In this document: one piece after another, positions 51,361-60,739 of the stretch
Layout: every line of letters starts with the position of its first letter
Position numbering within the stretch: the stretch's first letter is position 1
DNA from: Paenochrobactrum glaciei
GTDB taxonomy: Bacteria > Pseudomonadota > Alphaproteobacteria > Rhizobiales > Rhizobiaceae
Direction: 5' to 3'
Assembly: GCF_039522165.1 (NCBI RefSeq)
Contig: NZ_BAAADE010000008.1
Span: 41,936-105,935, forward strand
Length of the DNA stretch: 64,000 nucleotides
Notes under the pieces: generated by a model
Told to the model about the DNA's origin: nothing
Databases searched by the model: none
What the model saw: the letters and a program-made list of their open reading frames with translations, nothing else
Program-made: the position numbers and the translations under genes

Positions 51361-52753
51361 ATTGCGTCCTTATGCCGATATTCTCAATCTGGCAGCACCG
51401 ATTATCGGCATTCAATTTTCTCAGGTCGCACTCACCAGCACTGATCTGTTTATGATGGGTTTTTTAGGGCTTCATCATGTTGCGGCAGGTGGTTTGGCAC
51501 TACTTTTATATAATCAATTGCGCACCATGTGCGTGGGCATGATAACAGGTGTCGGCAATCTGACTGCGGGTACGATCGGGCGCGGTGAAAAACAATCCGG
51601 CAGCACAGAGCTTGCCACAGAAACCAAAGAAGAAGTGCAAAATCTGTTGCGTAGCTCCATGCTGCTCGCAACCCTGACTTCTATTGCAGCTGCATTTCTT
51701 CTCATCGGCCTGAGCATGGTTTTGGGATTTCTCGGGCAAACAGATGATATTACCGCCCTCGCCCAACCGATCATGCTGACCCTTGCACCCGGATTAATCC
51801 CGATGTTGTGGCTCAATGTTTTGCGCCAATTTGCAGTGGGTATGCGCCGTGCCGGATCATTGATGATGGTGACGCTCATCTCTGTCGCTATCAATGCTTT
51901 GCTGAATTTCATTTTTATTTTCGGGTTGTTAGGCATGCCAAAGCTTGGCCTTGCAGGCATCGGCCTTTCGACAACTATAGTGCAGTTTGCAAGCTTTCTG
52001 ATTTATTTGCGTATTGTGCAAACTGATCAGGAATTGCGTCCGCTGCTTGCGCTTAATCCGTGCCGTGCCAAACGAGAAACACTTCTTAAAATTGCCAAAA
52101 TGGGATTGCCGATTTCCTTAACTTATGGCTCCGAAGCGGCAATCACCTCCATTGCAACGGTTCTGATCGGCACATTCGGGCCATTGGCTTTAGCGGCTTC
52201 CAATATCGTCAATCAGCTTGCCTATATTGTTTATCAATTCAATATCGGACTGTCGCAAGGCTCTTCAATCTTAGTCAGCCGGACATTTGCCAAAAGTGAT
52301 ATGGATGAAGTTGGTGCGATAGCCAGACGCAGTTTCATTCTGAGCTTCAGCGCCATGGCGCTCATTGCTCTGATTTATATATTCATGCCGCAAATTGTCC
52401 TGCAGCCGTTTTTAAAAGCCGGTCAGGATCCGGCAGTCTATCGCTATGCAGCTATTTTATTGTGGTTTGCCATTGCACATCAGTTTTTAAAAGGCTCGCA
52501 AAATATCTGCATCGGCCTGTTACGCGGCATCGGCAATACACGCGCCGGATTAAGCAACACCATCATTGGTTATTGGCTGGTTGGCATCCCTGCCATGTTT
52601 TTAAGCTCAAAACTTACCCATGCTGAGGCTTACGGCATCTGGGGCGGGCTGTGCCTCGGTTTCGCAGTCACCAACTTGTTATTATGGAGGCAGTTTTCCC
52701 GTCAATTACATGCACTCAATCTATCACCCAAAACTGTTTCATCTTTTATTTAA
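51350..52753 (+). CDS. MATE-family efflux transporter
   Basis: A 467-residue membrane protein with about 12 helices in two homologous halves, as in NorM/DinF MATE transporters. LNLAAPIIGIQFSQVALTSTDLFMMGFLGLHHVAAGGLALLLY is the family N-terminus, and KMGLPISLTYGSEAAIT opens the second half. It probably exports the product of the preceding enzymes using a Na+ or H+ gradient. ATG at 51350 follows AAGGAACATC; longer frames to 51284 would lie inside sbnA. It overlaps sbnA by 11 bases and is followed 16 bases later by the importer genes. Confidence 0.87.
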   Translation: MRAELRPYADILNLAAPIIGIQFSQVALTSTDLFMMGFLGLHHVAAGGLALLLYNQLRTMCVGMITGVGNLTAGTIGRGEKQSGSTELATETKEEVQNLLRSSMLLATLTSIAAAFLLIGLSMVLGFLGQTDDITALAQPIMLTLAPGLIPMLWLNVLRQFAVGMRRAGSLMMVTLISVAINALLNFIFIFGLLGMPKLGLAGIGLSTTIVQFASFLIYLRIVQTDQELRPLLALNPCRAKRETLLKIAKMGLPISLTYGSEAAITSIATVLIGTFGPLALAASNIVNQLAYIVYQFNIGLSQGSSILVSRTFAKSDMDEVGAIARRSFILSFSAMALIALIYIFMPQIVLQPFLKAGQDPAVYRYAAILLWFAIAHQFLKGSQNICIGLLRGIGNTRAGLSNTIIGYWLVGIPAMFLSSKLTHAEAYGIWGGLCLGFAVTNLLLWRQFSRQLHALNLSPKTVSSFI

Positions 52754-52769
52754 TCAGGATTTTTAAAAA

Positions 52770-53738
52770 GTGCTATTTAAACACCTTAACCCTTTTGCCG
52801 TTACTGCTATTATCGGCGTTTTAATGGCCAGCTCGGCACAGGCCAATATTCAAAAACCGATCACCATCACAGATGATCGCGGTGCGACAATCCAGTTTAA
52901 CCAGCAGCCGGAACGCCTCGCTGCCATTTCTTATCTTGGTGTTGATATTGCTTTTGCGCTCGGCATTCAGCCTGTGGCCACCACCTATATGGAAAAAGGC
53001 CGCGAGCCTGATTATTTGCTGGGCAAAACAGCTGCGATTCAACAAATCGGCCAGCGGGCAAAACCCAATTTGGAACTGCTTGCTGAAGCCAAGCCGGATG
53101 TGATCGTTGCAATGCGCCGTTATACGGCGGCCAATGCCGAAGCATTTCAAAAGATCGCGCCCTATATCGCTTATAATATGGAATTGCTCGATGAGAGCTA
53201 TAAAGAGGTCAGCGATCTGGCAACCCTGTTTGGTAAACAGGCACGCGGTGAAGAATTAAACACTGCCTTTAAAACCCATTTACAGGAATTTGCCGCGCAA
53301 GCACCAAAAGATAAGCATCCGCGTTTTCAGATCATGTGGGCAGGCGACACGCCTTTTTCTTTCCATACCGAAAACACCGCCGCCTCCATTGTTGCTGCAT
53401 TGGGTGGTGACAATATTATGAGTGCCATGACCAGCACGGGCAAATTTGGTGAAGAAGTCAGCCTTGAAACCATGCTGGAAAAAGATCCGGAAGTCATTTT
53501 TGTCTATGATGGCGGCACTGAGCGCCCGCATGAAAATAACCCGATCTGGAATGAATTATCAGCGGTTAAAAACCATCGGGTTTATTATGTCGGCGATCAT
53601 TGGGTCGAAACCAATGGGCCGATTGCGCGCGAAATCGTTCTGCGGGAAGCCGCTCATTACCTCTATCCGGAGGTTTTTCCGGCCATTGATGTGAAGACGG
53701 AAGCTGCAAAATTCATGGCTGTCAAAGACGGATCATGA
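52770..53738 (+). CDS. Siderophore/metal-chelate ABC solute-binding protein (FecB/FhuD type)
   Basis: A 322-residue periplasmic binding protein with a signal peptide ending near ASSAQA. The mature start, KPITITDDRGATIQFNQQPERLAAISYLGVDIAFALG, is the class III binding-protein signature, and KPDVIVAMRRYTAANAEAFQKIAPYI follows in the usual place. It should capture a metal-chelate in the periplasm for the FecCD-type permeases downstream. The start is GTG at 52770 with AGGA about 9 bases upstream. It directly follows the exporter gene, pairing secretion and recapture. Confidence 0.88.
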   Translation: MLFKHLNPFAVTAIIGVLMASSAQANIQKPITITDDRGATIQFNQQPERLAAISYLGVDIAFALGIQPVATTYMEKGREPDYLLGKTAAIQQIGQRAKPNLELLAEAKPDVIVAMRRYTAANAEAFQKIAPYIAYNMELLDESYKEVSDLATLFGKQARGEELNTAFKTHLQEFAAQAPKDKHPRFQIMWAGDTPFSFHTENTAASIVAALGGDNIMSAMTSTGKFGEEVSLETMLEKDPEVIFVYDGGTERPHENNPIWNELSAVKNHRVYYVGDHWVETNGPIAREIVLREAAHYLYPEVFPAIDVKTEAAKFMAVKDGS

Positions 53739-54769
53739 TGCCTGCCCTCTCCCCACATAAAAGAGTTGCGCATATGAAAATATGCGCAACTCTTTTGATC
53801 CTGAGCCTTATCAGCCTTCTCATTATTTTAGCAGGGCTGCTTGTGGGTACACGCTCATTGAAGCTGCAACAATTATGGCCGATCCTCACTGCACCCAATG
53901 GGCAAATAGAATCCATTCTGGTCTGGACATTGCGACTGCCGCGCAGTCTTGCAGCTTTTACCGCCGGTGCCGGCCTTGCCGTTTCCGGCTATTTGTTGCA
54001 AATGCTCACCCGCAATCCGCTCGCAGGCCCCGGGCTCACCGGTGCAACTGCCGGTGCAGTCACGCCTATTGTGTTTTGCTTTGTTTATTTACCTGCAATT
54101 TCCTCTGTTTATTATCCGTTTATCGGCATGGCTGGCGCATTAACAGCCTCCGCCATAACCCTGCTGATTGCCGGTCATGGACAAAACAACCCGTTACATC
54201 TGGCACTTGGCGGCATCAGTATTTCACTCTTTTTAAATGCCCTCACCACCTATCTCATTCTGGCAAGCGGCGCACAGGTTCCCTCGCTGTTATTCTGGCT
54301 GACAGGTGGCTTGCAAGGGCGCTCATGGCCACAACTCCCCCCCATGCTGCCTTGGGTTATCATTGCCATTTGCGGCACATTTTATTGCCGGCGCGTGCTT
54401 GAATTATTGTCTCTTGATCCGCAAATGGCAGCAAGCATGGGTTTAGACATCCGGTTTTGGAAGCCGTGTCTGCTGATCTTAGCCATTCTGCCCGTTGCAG
54501 GCATTGTGCCAGTGGCAGGGCCTGTAGCTTTTGTCGGGCTGGCAGCCCCGCATATTGCGCGGCTTTTAGGCCAAAACAACCAAACACAAACTCTTATTTT
54601 CTGTATTTTTCTCGGCGGTTCTATGGTCAGCCTTGCTGATATTATTGCCCGTACCATCGCCGCCCCGCAAGAACTTCCCGTCAGTATCATCACTGCTTTG
54701 ATCGGCGGCCCCGTCTTTATTTATCTGGCGCAAAAACGCTCAATTTCATCGACGGAAAATAGCCGATGA
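53735..54769 (+). CDS. FecCD-family metal-chelate ABC permease, first subunit
   Basis: A 344-residue permease with about nine to ten helices. It shows LRLPRSLAAFTAGAGLAVSGYLLQMLTRNPLAGPGLTGATAGA near the start and PVAGPVAFVGLAAPHIARLLG towards the end, both FecCD hallmarks. The ATG at 53735 overlaps the binding-protein stop and matches the coupled style of the operon. An internal ATG at 53774 gives 331 residues starting just before the first helix. A perfect hairpin spans this second start, so choice of start and yield may be controlled by RNA structure. Confidence 0.88.
   Translation: MMPALSPHKRVAHMKICATLLILSLISLLIILAGLLVGTRSLKLQQLWPILTAPNGQIESILVWTLRLPRSLAAFTAGAGLAVSGYLLQMLTRNPLAGPGLTGATAGAVTPIVFCFVYLPAISSVYYPFIGMAGALTASAITLLIAGHGQNNPLHLALGGISISLFLNALTTYLILASGAQVPSLLFWLTGGLQGRSWPQLPPMLPWVIIAICGTFYCRRVLELLSLDPQMAASMGLDIRFWKPCLLILAILPVAGIVPVAGPVAFVGLAAPHIARLLGQNNQTQTLIFCIFLGGSMVSLADIIARTIAAPQELPVSIITALIGGPVFIYLAQKRSISSTENSR
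53759..53796 (+). promoter_or_regulatory. Perfect 16-bp hairpin at the 5' end of the first permease gene
   Basis: AAAAGAGTTGCGCATA (53759-53774) and TATGCGCAACTCTTTT (53781-53796) are exact reverse complements separated by TGAAAA. The stem begins 21 bases after the binding-protein stop, lies inside the longer permease frame, and its loop carries most of the alternative ATG at 53774-53776. The 3' arm ends in TTTT. It could act as a partial terminator or a translation-blocking hairpin that keeps permease below binding protein. Confidence 0.75.
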
Positions 54770-55785
54770 ACCAGACAAAACAACAAATATGGCTGTTTAG
54801 CTTTTGGGTTTTTCTTGCGCTGGCAACACCGTTTATTGCTGTGTTTTTAGGCGTTGCAGATATCCCGTTCACAGATGTCTGGAAGAGTATCACCGGCACC
54901 GGTTCAGGTCACACGCAATCCATCATTCTTGATATTAGGCTACCGCGTATCATCACCGGTGCATTAAGCGGTCTTCATCTGGCTGTAGCCGGATTGATCC
55001 TGCAAAACATCACCCGCAATCCGCTGGCCGATCCCTCGATTATGGGCATTTCACAAGGCGCCACTTTTGCAGTCAGTTTGTTTTTATTGCTGACCATGTC
55101 GCAAGATTATCATGGCTCGGCAGCATTACCGGTTATGCCACTTCACTATTTGCCATCCGTTGCGCTCATTGGCGGATTATTCGCCGGATTTATCATTTAT
55201 TGTCTCGCTATCCGTTCCGGTCTGTCGCCTTTGCGGCTCACTTTATGTGGCATAGCAGTGGGTGCCGTTCTGCATGCACTTGCCATTGGCCTCCTGGCCG
55301 GATGGGGTTCAAACCGCATGGAAGTGATGTTGGAATGGCTGGCTGGCAGCCTTTATGCCCGCAGCTGGGAGCATGTACGCACACTGCTACCCTATACAAT
55401 TATTGGTCTCGGAGCATTGTTTTTCCTGCACAGACCGCTTGAATTGCTAAAACTCAATGCAGAAAGTGCGGCTTCATTCGGCCTAGCCTATCAAAAACAT
55501 TTCACCCTTGCGCTTGGCCTTGCATGTCTGCTTGCCGCCAGTGCTGTCGGCACGGTTGGCCCTATCAGTTTTGTCGGTCTGGTTGTCCCGCATCTTGCCC
55601 GCTTTTTAGCGCGCAAGAATCCGCAGATGATCTTCAGCTTTACCATCCTGCTTGGCATGATCAGTGTCACGGCCGGCGATCTTTTAGCGCGCCTGATCGG
55701 TCAGGCGGAAGAAATTCCCGTCGGCGTGATGACCGCCTTTTTCGGCGCGCCGCTTTTTATCCTGTTACTGCGCAAAACCCGTTGA
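54766..55785 (+). CDS. FecCD-family metal-chelate ABC permease, second subunit
   Basis: A 339-residue permease of the same family as its upstream neighbour. DIRLPRIITGALSGLHLAVAGLILQNITRNPLADPSIMGISQGA and GPISFVGLVVPHLARFL are diagnostic. It forms the translocation heterodimer with the first subunit. Its ATG overlaps the upstream stop by ATGA. Six bases separate it from the ATPase gene. Confidence 0.92.
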   Translation: MNQTKQQIWLFSFWVFLALATPFIAVFLGVADIPFTDVWKSITGTGSGHTQSIILDIRLPRIITGALSGLHLAVAGLILQNITRNPLADPSIMGISQGATFAVSLFLLLTMSQDYHGSAALPVMPLHYLPSVALIGGLFAGFIIYCLAIRSGLSPLRLTLCGIAVGAVLHALAIGLLAGWGSNRMEVMLEWLAGSLYARSWEHVRTLLPYTIIGLGALFFLHRPLELLKLNAESAASFGLAYQKHFTLALGLACLLAASAVGTVGPISFVGLVVPHLARFLARKNPQMIFSFTILLGMISVTAGDLLARLIGQAEEIPVGVMTAFFGAPLFILLLRKTR

Positions 55786-55791
55786 GATATC

Positions 55792-56586
55792 ATGCACTTA
55801 AATTGCCATCATCTGACTGTCCATTATAAAAACCGTAAAGCGCTCAGCGCATTTAACTTGCAGCTGAACAAGGGCGAAATCTGTACATTAATCGGCCCCA
55901 ATGGTTCGGGCAAAAGCACCGCACTTCAAACAATCGCCGGATTAATTAAACCCGATACAGGCCATGTTGATTTAAACACTATATCGCTTCATTCTTTGCC
56001 GCGCCGGATACTGGCACGCAGGCTTGCCTTTTTACCGCAGAACCCTGCTGCACCTGATGAAATGAAAGTCGCACAACTGGTGCGCCAAGGACGTTTTTCT
56101 CATGTCGGGCTGTGGCAGGCTTATCAACAAAAGGACGAAGATGCTGTTCAATGGGCATTGCAAAGCACAGGTTTGGCTGGTTTTGGTGAGCGTTTTTTAA
56201 ACGAGCTTTCAGGCGGCGAACGCCAACGCGCATGGATTGCGGCGGCGATCGCACAAGAAGCAGAGGTTTTGCTACTTGATGAACCGACCAGTTTTCTCGA
56301 CATTGGCTATCAGGCCGAAGTGCTTGATCTGGTTTACAAATTAAGCCGCGAGCGCGGCACGACCATTATCATGTCGATCCATGATATTAATCAGGCGATG
56401 GCGATTTGTGACCGCATCACCTTGCTGAAGGCAGGTCAGCAAATTTTTAACGGAACACCATATCGATTGGCACAAAGCAGATTGATTGAAGAAACCTTCC
56501 GCATCAAAGGAAAATTTGTCTCCATCAGAGCTGATGCCCCGCCACATTTTGATGTCGACTGGCTAAACCATTCCCTTAAAATGTAG
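55792..56586 (+). CDS. Metal-chelate ABC transporter ATPase (FecE/FhuC type)
   Basis: A 264-residue ATPase. Walker A IGPNGSGKST, Q-loop FLPQNPAAPDEMKV, signature ELSGGERQR, Walker B LLLDEPTSFLDIGYQ and switch MSIHDIN are in place. FLDIGYQAEVLDLV is typical for siderophore importers. It completes the binding-protein/permease/permease/ATPase set. Its 3' end overlaps the convergent pilus-tip gene by 11 bases (56576-56586). Confidence 0.92.
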   Translation: MHLNCHHLTVHYKNRKALSAFNLQLNKGEICTLIGPNGSGKSTALQTIAGLIKPDTGHVDLNTISLHSLPRRILARRLAFLPQNPAAPDEMKVAQLVRQGRFSHVGLWQAYQQKDEDAVQWALQSTGLAGFGERFLNELSGGERQRAWIAAAIAQEAEVLLLDEPTSFLDIGYQAEVLDLVYKLSRERGTTIIMSIHDINQAMAICDRITLLKAGQQIFNGTPYRLAQSRLIEETFRIKGKFVSIRADAPPHFDVDWLNHSLKM

Positions 56587-57631
56587 CGGTGACAATCACT
56601 GTATCTGCATAAGAACCTGCTGCCGGCATTTGTCCTTGCTTGGCAAACAACTCGGCACAGACCTGATAATTATCAATCATATTGACCATATTACCCGTTC
56701 CGCTAAGCGTGGATTTATCATCCCAGTTCAATTTACAGCCCGGTTGCAGCAAGCGATATGGCAATAAGTCATTGTTGCTTTTCATATGAGCTACATCTTG
56801 TCGGACGTTAGATCCTTTATTGATGCTGATCGTATAGGGCGTTTGTTCCGTGCAGCGAATGCCGATATTACCATAAGCACGGATGGATTTATCGCCAAGC
56901 CCAAGCGCCAGCGCATCTTGCTTGCCAAAATCAATGTCGAGAAAATTTTCCAACTGACAGTTTTTCAAAACCGTCGCACTAACATTAAAATGGCTAATGA
57001 TTGTTCCATCGGCATCCGCTATGCCGTTATCGCAATCACCATTTAGCTGCTGGCCAAATTTATAGCGAGTCACCAGTTGATAAGACGTATTATAATGTCC
57101 GGCACGCACATGATCTTGTTGCTGACGATTAAGGTAGCTGAGTGTCAGTTGCTTTGAAGCGACAGTTGCCGGAGCAGACGGCGACCAAGTATTGACATAA
57201 TGCACCCAACCCGCAGTCGGACCAGCCTCCCGCCAATCTGTAAGCACCCGCGTTTCATTATCTTTAAGCTGCATTTTCCAAGCCAAACGGGCATTGTCAT
57301 GTCGTGTTTGGTAAAATCGCCCGCTATATTTCTTGCTCAAATCTGCCTGCAAAGGCTGGATATAGTTGCAAAAACGGATCGTATCGTATTTTTGCGGCGA
57401 ACTGCAGCTATATTCCACTGTTGCGCTGGCAGAGGCGATCTCATCGGCGACCATATCGATCTGCGTTTCGCCGAAATCAGTGATAGATTTAAGCGCACAT
57501 ATACCACTTGCCGCCCAAACTGGTGCCTGCGGCACTGTCATCAGCAATGCCAGAGAAAAGATCACAAGCAACAGGCGCTTAACGGCATTTCTCACGGATG
57601 TGAAGAGATTATGCATTTTATTTATAAACAT
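56576..57631 (-). CDS. Csu-type pilus tip protein with two spore coat U domains (CsuE-like)
   Basis: A 351-residue secreted protein with a signal peptide (hydrophobic RLLLVIFSLALLM, cleavage after VWA). Two SCPU-type immunoglobulin-like repeats are visible, the first about 37-200 and the second about 205-351, the latter with SATVLKNCQLENFLDIDFGKQ and the terminal strand YADTVIVTATF. A tandem arrangement marks the tip adhesin of archaic chaperone-usher pili, where the N-terminal domain binds surfaces. The ATG at 57631 overlaps the usher stop; a second ATG five codons on is possible. Confidence 0.8.
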   Translation of the reverse strand: MFINKMHNLFTSVRNAVKRLLLVIFSLALLMTVPQAPVWAASGICALKSITDFGETQIDMVADEIASASATVEYSCSSPQKYDTIRFCNYIQPLQADLSKKYSGRFYQTRHDNARLAWKMQLKDNETRVLTDWREAGPTAGWVHYVNTWSPSAPATVASKQLTLSYLNRQQQDHVRAGHYNTSYQLVTRYKFGQQLNGDCDNGIADADGTIISHFNVSATVLKNCQLENFLDIDFGKQDALALGLGDKSIRAYGNIGIRCTEQTPYTISINKGSNVRQDVAHMKSNNDLLPYRLLQPGCKLNWDDKSTLSGTGNMVNMIDNYQVCAELFAKQGQMPAAGSYADTVIVTATF

Positions 57632-60036
57632 GTGACACCGTCTATCTCCGGTAATCCACCCGATTTCTCCTGATAGCTAAAATTCGCGTGGCAACTTCCC
57701 AAGCCATCCGGCATGGTAATTGTAAGAGAGTTTTGACTGTTCAAATCCGTCAGCCAAACACGCCCGTCATACCCCATAACCGATGTTTTTTGACTATCAT
57801 CCTGTATGACTTCCGAGCCAAGCGGCAAAACGTTTCCAGCCGCATCATGCAATATAACAGTTGCGCCATTGATTTTATGCGCTCCGAAATCAACCGTCAC
57901 GCCGGAACTATAAGCAGGCATAACAATGGCTTGTGTTTCTTCCGGCTGTAAGTCGGCAGCTAAATTAGTCGGGTCAATCGTCAGCGTATTATTCTGATAA
58001 GATTGCAAATCAGGCACAAAGGCATGGCCGGATTGATTAGTCGTCGCCACCTGACGACCATTCAATAAAACCGGCATATCCGCACCGCCACCTTTGACAA
58101 TAGCAAAAGCATCGCTTACGCGATTGACGAAAAAGATACCGCCGCCCGCTATAATCAAAGCGCCGTCCATGGTTGCGGTCACCCGCCCCTCTCCGCCGGC
58201 CTGATCAACCGATGCCGATAAAGAACCAACATGGCTGCGATAATTGATAGCTGCTGAACGACTGGACTGTCCGTTGAAACTTTCGCGATCCCTTAATGTC
58301 CAGCTTAGCGGAGCCTCACCCCAATATGCAGATTTCGATAATACGGTGTCGATATTGTCTTTTGAAGCACTGACCGAAGCATTCATATTGCTTTTGCCCA
58401 TAGGTATACTCACACCGGCAAAAACACCAAAATTATGATGTTTTTGTAAATCCGCATAGCCACTGACATAAAGCGATATCCGGTCAAAAATTGTCCGCGA
58501 CCAGCCAAGATTAAGCAAGCTTGCATTATCAGCCTCTGTTTCGCCACGCACACGGGAATAATTGATGTTGAGATAAGACGGATCAAACACAAGCGGAAAC
58601 GCAACACCAACACTCAAAACGCTGTTTGCGCGTGCTGACAAAGGGGCTTTATCCCCTTGTTCACGGTCAACCACCAGTCCGATCGTGTTATATTGGCCAA
58701 AGCTTTGGCTATAATTGGCATAAAAAGAAACATTCTTATAGGCCGTGGAATAATCGAGCGATAAACGCCCGCCATTTTCGACCTTCCCATGCTGACTATA
58801 ATGGCTGCCAGCAAAAGCCGCACTTACAGCTCCAAAACCACCAAGACTGGTGGCCAATCCGATTCCGCCATTCCATAAACCACGAATGGCCTCCGCATGC
58901 CCCTCAAGGGTTAATTGATTGCTTAAACCATAGCGCAAGCTGAATGAACCTGCCGGATCATTGGCATAATCAAATGAACTGTCACCATAGCGTAAGCGCG
59001 GAAAACCAAGCTCAGCAGAGAAATCCAAAACGCCTTTGCTCAGCATATCGGAATTATAAAAATAACGGTGTTGGGTTCTGATTTCACGACCCAAGGCATC
59101 GCGTAAAACAATGCTGGCATCGCCTTTATTCATGAAGGGAAGACCGCTAAAATCAAAAGGCCCAGCTGGCACATCGCCAGAATAAACTTTGATATTATTG
59201 AGATAGAGGTCAAGCGTCGATGGCACGGAAGCTGTTCCTGCCAGACTTGGTACAGGTGCTGTAACTAAATCCTGTCTAAGACTAAAATTGCGCCTGATCT
59301 GCACCCCACCAAAGCGCCAGGATGATGTCCAGCCCAAACCACCTGAAACGCCATCGCCTAATTGGTAAATAATTGCGTGCTCCGGATCTGTATATCGCCA
59401 TGCACTATCCAATCGGGTTATATCGCGCCCAAGCGTATTTTTTTCATGAACATCAGGATTAAACCGCCCTAAAGCCGTTGTCGACAACACACCAAGTGAA
59501 GAAACAAAACGCGCATCAAAACTACCGCTAAAATTTTTATGCGATGACGTGCCCCATCCGGTGGCCCCATGGATTGTATAGTTTAAAATAAATGCCGGAC
59601 TAACATGTAAATTGGAAAAATCAGGTTTTTCTCGCCTCAGTCCAATTTCAATCTTATTAGGGATACGGGCAGCATCAACAGCTTGAAATAATATCCGCTG
59701 CCCTTCTTCATCATAGCGCCAGGAAACACCTGACAAATTGTCGAGATTAATAAATCCGTCTTTATTCGTCAGCCGATTATCCGGCTTAAGACCCGCTAAT
59801 TGCAGTTCAGCAGGTTTTGCTTGTATTTTTCCGTTTGGCTCACGTTTAAAAGCAGCTAAAATACCAGTTGGATGTTCATTCATCACAACCTCAAGAATGA
59901 GGTCGTGTATTAAAGGTATGGTGGTCGTTTGTTCTTGTGCCTGAGCAATCTGGGTGCCTGCAACAAGCAGACACCCAAACAAGGGAAAGGCTTGGTCTTT
60001 AACCTCCAGATACCACCGCAGTTGCTTTAACCGCAT
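57622..60036 (-). CDS. Outer-membrane usher of a Csu-type pilus (CsuD-like)
   Basis: An 804-residue usher. It has a short basic N-terminus and signal peptide (FPLFGCLLVAGTQIAQAQ), an N-terminal chaperone-binding domain, and the 24-strand barrel with GLPFMNKGDASIVLRDALGREIRTQHRYFYN around the plug region. C-terminal domains with VVLLNGRQVATTNQSGHAFVPDLQSYQNNTLTIDP are typical of archaic (sigma) ushers. ATG at 60036 has AAGGGGA 6-7 bases before it, although it overlaps the chaperone gene by 38 bases. It threads subunits through the outer membrane. Confidence 0.87.
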   Translation of the reverse strand: MRLKQLRWYLEVKDQAFPLFGCLLVAGTQIAQAQEQTTTIPLIHDLILEVVMNEHPTGILAAFKREPNGKIQAKPAELQLAGLKPDNRLTNKDGFINLDNLSGVSWRYDEEGQRILFQAVDAARIPNKIEIGLRREKPDFSNLHVSPAFILNYTIHGATGWGTSSHKNFSGSFDARFVSSLGVLSTTALGRFNPDVHEKNTLGRDITRLDSAWRYTDPEHAIIYQLGDGVSGGLGWTSSWRFGGVQIRRNFSLRQDLVTAPVPSLAGTASVPSTLDLYLNNIKVYSGDVPAGPFDFSGLPFMNKGDASIVLRDALGREIRTQHRYFYNSDMLSKGVLDFSAELGFPRLRYGDSSFDYANDPAGSFSLRYGLSNQLTLEGHAEAIRGLWNGGIGLATSLGGFGAVSAAFAGSHYSQHGKVENGGRLSLDYSTAYKNVSFYANYSQSFGQYNTIGLVVDREQGDKAPLSARANSVLSVGVAFPLVFDPSYLNINYSRVRGETEADNASLLNLGWSRTIFDRISLYVSGYADLQKHHNFGVFAGVSIPMGKSNMNASVSASKDNIDTVLSKSAYWGEAPLSWTLRDRESFNGQSSRSAAINYRSHVGSLSASVDQAGGEGRVTATMDGALIIAGGGIFFVNRVSDAFAIVKGGGADMPVLLNGRQVATTNQSGHAFVPDLQSYQNNTLTIDPTNLAADLQPEETQAIVMPAYSSGVTVDFGAHKINGATVILHDAAGNVLPLGSEVIQDDSQKTSVMGYDGRVWLTDLNSQNSLTITMPDGLGSCHANFSYQEKSGGLPEIDGVTCL

Positions 60037-60718
60037 AATCGTCCCCTTTGGCTGTAATTGTCAGCTGATCGCCTTGCTTGAATTTGCCGGCTTTTGCCTC
60101 CCACTGCACAGTGCTACCGGCCAGAACATAGCCATTAAGACCACGCCCAAAACTGATTTGTTTATTGCCGGCAACAGCCATTAAGTTGGCAATTTTTGCG
60201 TGGCGTGTTCCGGTATTCGTAGCCGTAATTTGTACGTTTTTACCATGCTGGCGTACTTTCCATTGCAGGTCACTGGCAGCCGACCGCTTTGAAAAGAAAA
60301 CCGGTAAAGAATAACGTGCCACCATATTAACCGAGGCATTACGACGGCGCACATTGATGTCCGGCAATTCGTCGATCAAAAGACGATAACTTTCCTCCGG
60401 TTGTTTGGCCGAACCCTCAAGATGCGTCACTCGTATTGTATAGGTTTTCCCTGGTTGGACTTTCACCGCCGGCGGCGTTGCTATAACATCAACGGCAGGG
60501 GTTAACTGATCTTCGCCATTGACCTGCGTCCAGATAAAAACACGTGCCTGCACGTTGGTAGGCTCTGAGCTGTCATTGCGCAATTTTACCGAAGCCGCTC
60601 GCTCTGGCACTGTTAAGTCGAGTGATACGGGCGAAACTTGTAAAGCGGCAGCTTGTGATGAATAAGGGAAAAATAAATATGCAAAACAAAACACAACAAT
60701 TGAGCAATTAACTTTCAT
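59999..60718 (-). CDS. Periplasmic pilus chaperone (CsuC-like)
   Basis: A 239-residue PapD-like chaperone with a signal peptide ending at SSQAAA. LQVSPVSLDLTVPERAASVKLRNDSSEPTNVQARVFIW is the G1/A1 start region of archaic chaperones. YRLLIDELPDINVRRRNASVNMVARYSLPVFF supplies the subunit-donor strand with alternating hydrophobics. ATG at 60718 follows ACGGAG by 7 bases; a frame from 60736 would need a non-ATG start. It protects SCPU subunits and hands them to the usher. Confidence 0.88.
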   Translation of the reverse strand: MKVNCSIVVFCFAYLFFPYSSQAAALQVSPVSLDLTVPERAASVKLRNDSSEPTNVQARVFIWTQVNGEDQLTPAVDVIATPPAVKVQPGKTYTIRVTHLEGSAKQPEESYRLLIDELPDINVRRRNASVNMVARYSLPVFFSKRSAASDLQWKVRQHGKNVQITATNTGTRHAKIANLMAVAGNKQISFGRGLNGYVLAGSTVQWEAKAGKFKQGDQLTITAKGDDYAVKATAVVSGG

Positions 60719-60739
60719 ACGAATACTCCGTATCAAAAA

